Shown: positions 60,467 through 64,000 of the stretch, piece after piece
How positions within the stretch are numbered: the first letter of the stretch is position 1
Layout of the letters: each line of letters opens with the position of its first letter
From: Rudanella paleaurantiibacter
Lineage (GTDB): Bacteria > Bacteroidota > Bacteroidia > Cytophagales > Spirosomataceae
Direction: 5' to 3'
Assembly (NCBI RefSeq): GCF_009184635.1
Contig: NZ_WELI01000005.1
Location: 124,001-188,000, forward strand
DNA length: 64,000 nucleotides
The notes under the pieces: generated by a model
What the model saw: only the letters and a program-made list of their open reading frames with translations
Databases searched by the model: none
What the model was told of the DNA's origin: nothing
Translations under genes and position numbers: made by a program

Positions 60467-62143
60467 TCAGAAGGAATATGTAATTCCTCCGAGAAAGTTA
60501 AGGCCCTGAACCGGATAATACAAATAGCGCTGGTAATTCTGACCGACGATGTTATTTAACGAAACAAATGCGGCAAACTGACGACCTAAGAAATAGTCAA
60601 TTTTTACGTTGGCGTCCCAGATGGCTGGAAGCTTGTAGGTGGTGTTTGACACAAAATTGCGTGCCTGTAGGCCCTCGTAAAAGTACAAATCAGCCGTAAC
60701 AAATAATTTTTTGTTCAGGATATACGAATTCGTCCAACGGCCCGCAATACGGGGGCGGTGCCAAGCGGCTTCGAGCAGGTCAAGGTCGTACCGGTAAAAA
60801 TCGACGCGCAGATTCGAGCGGAACTTGTCGCGCTGACTGTACCCGACCTCACCCGTCAGGTTGAGCACCCGGGCCGTACCAGCGTCGTAGAGGGCAAAAA
60901 ACTTGGTCGTATCCGGGAAGGTATTATTGAACGTGTAGAAGTTCCGGTACCGGGCATACGATACCTTTCCCTCAAACGAGAATCCTCCGCCAGCCTGCCC
61001 TTTCACACCCCCGTAATAATCACCCAGCTTGACCGTGTTGGCCAGTGGGATTTGGGGTGATAACCAACGGTTTTCATTGAGCAACGTGCGTAAGGTATTC
61101 CGCTGAATATCACCATCGATCCCCGCGAAAAAATGCACATTTCCCACCGGTGCGACGTCAATATCGACAATCGGAAACGCGCGGGTATTGTTGATTTCCA
61201 GCCGCCGGTCGGTTTCATTCACGGCATTGACCCCGGCCGTGATAGTCAGCACGGGGCTCGCATATTTAAACGTCGGCTTAACCCGGTAGAGGTTCCGGTT
61301 ATCAACAAACTGATCGGTACGCTGGGTCACGTAGGCGTCGGCGGCTACCAGGGCAAAAACCTTATCGGTGATACCAAGCGACCCTTTGAAGTTAGTGCCC
61401 CAGTCAAACTCAGCCGCATCGTAACGGTCGTTGAGCAGGGTGATTCCCGTGCGGAGCGAGTAGTCGATTGTATTGTCGGTATTGGCGTTTTCAAGTCCAA
61501 CCCGGAAGTTATAGGTATTCAGGCGCTGCCGAATATCGTCGCGGTTAGGTACTTCAGGCCGGCGTCCGTACCCGTAGAAAAAGAAGCCTTCGCGCTGATA
61601 GCCGGCATCAGCCTGTAGCTTGATGGCGTCGGTCAGGTACTTGCCCGTGATATTGAAGCGGGTGTCGCTCTGCCCGGAGTTCTTTCCATCGACCGGACCA
61701 ATGCCCGACGACAGGTGTTTCAACGACCCTTCGAGTACTACGTTTTGCGGGCCCGTTGTGCCGACGAACGCTTCGCCCAGAAACGATCCGTAGTTACCAG
61801 CCCCCAGCTTTACGTAATTGTTGTAGGTAGGCTGTGGTTCGGCCCGTGTGCTTGAAGGCGGCAGCACGCCCGGCGTGGTTTTGGGGTCGCCAAGGGTAAG
61901 CGGCCGATCCTGAAAATTATAATTCACCTTCCGCTCCTCAGCCGACTGCTTCAGCGACGGAATCTTGTTGAAAATCCGGTTGGCGGGGGGCAGCTCAATC
62001 CGGCGGCTTTTTTCAACCGTAATTTCCTGATTTTCTACTTCGCCTTCCCGCTTGGGCGGATTGGGCCGGGGATTCTGAGCCGAGGCCGCCAACGAAAAAC
62101 TCAGCAGGGCGAGCGTAACTATGTAGGGTGAATGCGAGGTCAT
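60467..62143 (-). CDS. Outer-membrane beta-barrel protein (TonB-receptor-like, no plug)
   Basis: A 558-aa protein. The signal peptide ends LAASAQ. The mature part starts with a Pro-rich region (NPRPNPPKREGEV) and then a long series of amphipathic strands (NYVKLGAGNYGSFLGEAFVG, FNITGKYLTDAIKLQADAGY), ending in NFLGGITYSF, the expected C-terminal aromatic. A TonB plug domain is not visible. The gene is followed by the HU/SPOR gene after 24 bp and preceded by a TPR gene after 115 bp, a conserved Bacteroidota set. Its role is unknown. Confidence 0.8.
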   Translation of the reverse strand: MTSHSPYIVTLALLSFSLAASAQNPRPNPPKREGEVENQEITVEKSRRIELPPANRIFNKIPSLKQSAEERKVNYNFQDRPLTLGDPKTTPGVLPPSSTRAEPQPTYNNYVKLGAGNYGSFLGEAFVGTTGPQNVVLEGSLKHLSSGIGPVDGKNSGQSDTRFNITGKYLTDAIKLQADAGYQREGFFFYGYGRRPEVPNRDDIRQRLNTYNFRVGLENANTDNTIDYSLRTGITLLNDRYDAAEFDWGTNFKGSLGITDKVFALVAADAYVTQRTDQFVDNRNLYRVKPTFKYASPVLTITAGVNAVNETDRRLEINNTRAFPIVDIDVAPVGNVHFFAGIDGDIQRNTLRTLLNENRWLSPQIPLANTVKLGDYYGGVKGQAGGGFSFEGKVSYARYRNFYTFNNTFPDTTKFFALYDAGTARVLNLTGEVGYSQRDKFRSNLRVDFYRYDLDLLEAAWHRPRIAGRWTNSYILNKKLFVTADLYFYEGLQARNFVSNTTYKLPAIWDANVKIDYFLGRQFAAFVSLNNIVGQNYQRYLYYPVQGLNFLGGITYSF

Positions 62144-62258
62144 AAGGTAATGGAAGTAGCCCAGCCCGTTGGCTGCCAAAGGATTTTGAATAGGTTAGGG
62201 TTCTAAACCGAACGTTTCTCCAAATCCGGTATGGCAAGCCGAACGGGCGGGCGATCTA

Positions 62259-64000
62259 TCAATTTTTAGACTCCAGAGCGGCCAGTTTTTGCTTAGCTTC
62301 AGCCACTACCCGGTCGTCGGATGCGTTTTCGATAATTGAATTGAGTACGGCACGAGCCTGAGCCAGTTCGTTGAGGCCCACGTTGTTATCGGCCACCAGA
62401 ATAAACGCCCGGCCTTTCCAGTACTCAAAATCGCCAAACGTTTCGTTGAATTTGAGCAGGGTCGCAATGGACTCTTTGTACTTTTTCTGCCGGTACAAGG
62501 CTTCACCGATGAGATAATTCGCTTCGGCTCCGTACACGTCTTTGGCCAGGGCAATGGTCTTTTCAAACTCAGCGGTGGCCGTTTTGTAATCGTTACGGCT
62601 CAGGGCAATCTTGCCCAGCATGAGCTGAGCCCGGTTCTGAGCACCCGGCAACACGTTACCTGCCTCGACTACCTCACGGGCGTAGTAAGCGGCCGAGTCG
62701 AGCTTAGGCGCAACAAAGTAGGTTTCCATCAGGCCAAGCTTAGCCGCCACCTCTTCGTTTTTGCCGTTGGCACGGTTCAGCACAAACTGATAGTTGCGTA
62801 CGGCACGGGCGTAGTTTTTCTGCGCCGTTTCCAGTTCGGCAGCGCGGGTCGCGGCACGGGTCGCGAACTCGGATTTACCATCGGTCAGGATAAGGTTGTA
62901 GTACCGAAGCGCATTCGGCACATCTTTGGTCTGGCGGTACGACTCACCCAGGTAATACCGGGCCTCGTTTAGGTTTGGGCTCGACGGGTACTCCTGCATA
63001 AACGCCAGCAACGACTGAATAGCCTGTGCGTATTTCTCGTTGAAATAGATGTTTTTGGCGTTATCGAACTCTACTTTCTCTACATCGGAGCTGCCGGGGT
63101 TTGCTTTTTTGTACTGACCCAGTACGCCCGAAAACTCTTCGGGCCGACCGGCATCATTCAAGGCATTTTGTAAGCCCAACAGAGCACCCTGTGCCTGATC
63201 GGAGCTACCGTACTCGCTCAGGATTCGCCGGTAATCGGCAATGGCCTGATCGTAGGTTTGCAGGTTGCTGTAAGCCGTAGCTCGCTTGAGCAGAGCCGAT
63301 GGAATCAGATAGCTCTGCGGCCGGTCCTGAATAAGCTTGCTGAAACCACGAATCGCCACCTGATACGCTCCCTTCTCAAAATCGACATTGGCAGCCTGGA
63401 AGAGCGCATCGTCAAGAAAGCGTGAACCGGGGTATTGCCGCTGCAACTTATCAAATTCGGCTTTAGCTTCTGTATCCCGACCTACGTAACTCAAAATCAA
63501 CCCTTTCTGATACGTGGCATAGTCACGATCCCCCCGACCACGGGCAATTACCTCATCATAAGCCCGCATCGCTTCGTTGTATTGCTTGGTAGCAAAGAAC
63601 GAATCGGCCATTCGCACCCGAGCATCGTCGACAAGGCCCGCGTCGCCCGCCTGTGCCCCTTTCCCTACGAAATCGCGGAAGTAGGTCAGTGCCCGGCTGT
63701 AATCCTTCTTGTTATAGTAGGCGTAGCCCAGTGCGTACAGGCTTTTGGCCCCCAGCTCACCCGGCGTGCGCGATAGCGAAGCATACATTGGAATAGCCGT
63801 ATCGTATTGTTTCTGCGCCGAGAACGTTTCCGCTTTCCAGAACTGTGCTGATTGACGCAGCTCGGCATCAGCCTGTACACTCAGCGATTTGTCGAAGTTC
63901 TGTAAGGCCTGCGCGTAGCGTTCGGAATTGTAGTCGTTAACGGCCTGATTATAGGTCAGGCGCTGGTACGTAGCGTTGATTTTGGGCGTCCGGCGCTTCA
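62259..64000 (-). CDS. Tetratricopeptide repeat protein (5' end cut by window)
   Basis: The frame is open from the stop at 62259 to the window edge, so at least 580 codons belong to a longer gene. TPR-type and YbgF-like helix pairs run throughout: GYAYYNKKDYSRALTYFRD, FDKLQRQYPGSRFLDDAL, and AQSFLAFMQEYPSSPN-like segments such as LLAFMQEYPSSPNLNEARYY. Extra repeats continue upstream of the first ATG at 63788 (YAQALQNFDKSLSVQ), which shows that this ATG is internal. It probably forms one transcription unit with the barrel and HU/SPOR genes. Confidence 0.85.
   Translation of the reverse strand, partial: KRRTPKINATYQRLTYNQAVNDYNSERYAQALQNFDKSLSVQADAELRQSAQFWKAETFSAQKQYDTAIPMYASLSRTPGELGAKSLYALGYAYYNKKDYSRALTYFRDFVGKGAQAGDAGLVDDARVRMADSFFATKQYNEAMRAYDEVIARGRGDRDYATYQKGLILSYVGRDTEAKAEFDKLQRQYPGSRFLDDALFQAANVDFEKGAYQVAIRGFSKLIQDRPQSYLIPSALLKRATAYSNLQTYDQAIADYRRILSEYGSSDQAQGALLGLQNALNDAGRPEEFSGVLGQYKKANPGSSDVEKVEFDNAKNIYFNEKYAQAIQSLLAFMQEYPSSPNLNEARYYLGESYRQTKDVPNALRYYNLILTDGKSEFATRAATRAAELETAQKNYARAVRNYQFVLNRANGKNEEVAAKLGLMETYFVAPKLDSAAYYAREVVEAGNVLPGAQNRAQLMLGKIALSRNDYKTATAEFEKTIALAKDVYGAEANYLIGEALYRQKKYKESIATLLKFNETFGDFEYWKGRAFILVADNNVGLNELAQARAVLNSIIENASDDRVVAEAKQKLAALESKN

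Overview
The window looks like a chromosome segment of a moderately GC-rich member of the Bacteroidota, most probably a cytophagalean close to Spirosoma, Rudanella or Fibrella. This is inferred from gene content: TonB-dependent receptors, a Wzi-type capsule protein, DUF6909, DUF2279, DUF2452 and DUF2461 proteins, an HU-CCDC81/SPOR protein and many sugar Gfo/Idh and TIM-barrel genes. Bacteroidota-type -7 promoter boxes (TAnnTTTG) also occur in front of several genes. No rRNA, tRNA, CRISPR array, insertion sequence or prophage was seen. Both ends cut through genes.

Layout. 1-11.9 kb: a truncated exported protein, an sdpR-sdpI-like operon with an alpha/beta hydrolase, a lone cobT, an exported RidA-like protein with a DUF2461 gene, a large TPR protein, a TonB-dependent receptor and two response regulators without a partner kinase. 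12-19 kb: a DUF1345 membrane protein, an acyl-CoA thioesterase, the run cobS-cobC-DUF6580, and a two-kinase hybrid sensor. 19-27.4 kb: a sugar block (TIM-barrel isomerase-like protein, two Gfo/Idh oxidoreductases, a divergent MFS transporter) interrupted by a DUF433/DUF5615 toxin-antitoxin pair, then a serine hydrolase and a LEA-type protein. 27.5-32 kb: a methyltransferase, menE, a Rieske-like lipoprotein, DUF2452 and menB. 32-36 kb: a second set of sugar proteins, now with twin-arginine-type signals, around an rRNA methyltransferase. 36-40 kb: thrS-infC-rpmI-rplT. 40-48.8 kb: a TPR lipoprotein, a methyltransferase, an unknown secreted protein, EVE, DinB, dienelactone hydrolase, fumC and an esterase. 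48.9-56 kb: a GMC oxidoreductase with its small subunit, DUF6909, Wzi and DUF2279. 56-59 kb: pgl-zwf and a divergent rpiB. 59-64 kb: HU/SPOR protein, outer-membrane barrel and a truncated TPR protein.

How the genes may work together. The cob genes cover the last steps of cobalamin assembly (lower-ligand activation, alpha-ribazole dephosphorylation, joining to the corrin). menE and menB belong to menaquinone synthesis. zwf, pgl and rpiB belong to the pentose phosphate pathway. The GMC pair, the Tat-type Gfo/Idh and TIM-barrel proteins, and the cytoplasmic Gfo/Idh-isomerase-MFS block fit a pathway that oxidises glycosides at C3 and processes the keto sugars; this link is inference.

The most unusual non-coding signal is a set of intergenic palindromes. 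Their arms are built from quasi-tandem short words (TAATG-, GAGTGA- or GAGGAGT-like). The word differs between loci, yet the two arms at one locus match over 19-34 bp. Other points worth checking are a Rieske-like protein in which Asp replaces the second His ligand, an exported RidA-like protein lacking the usual Arg, a structured leader in front of cobS, and a terminator plus new promoter between infC and rpmI.
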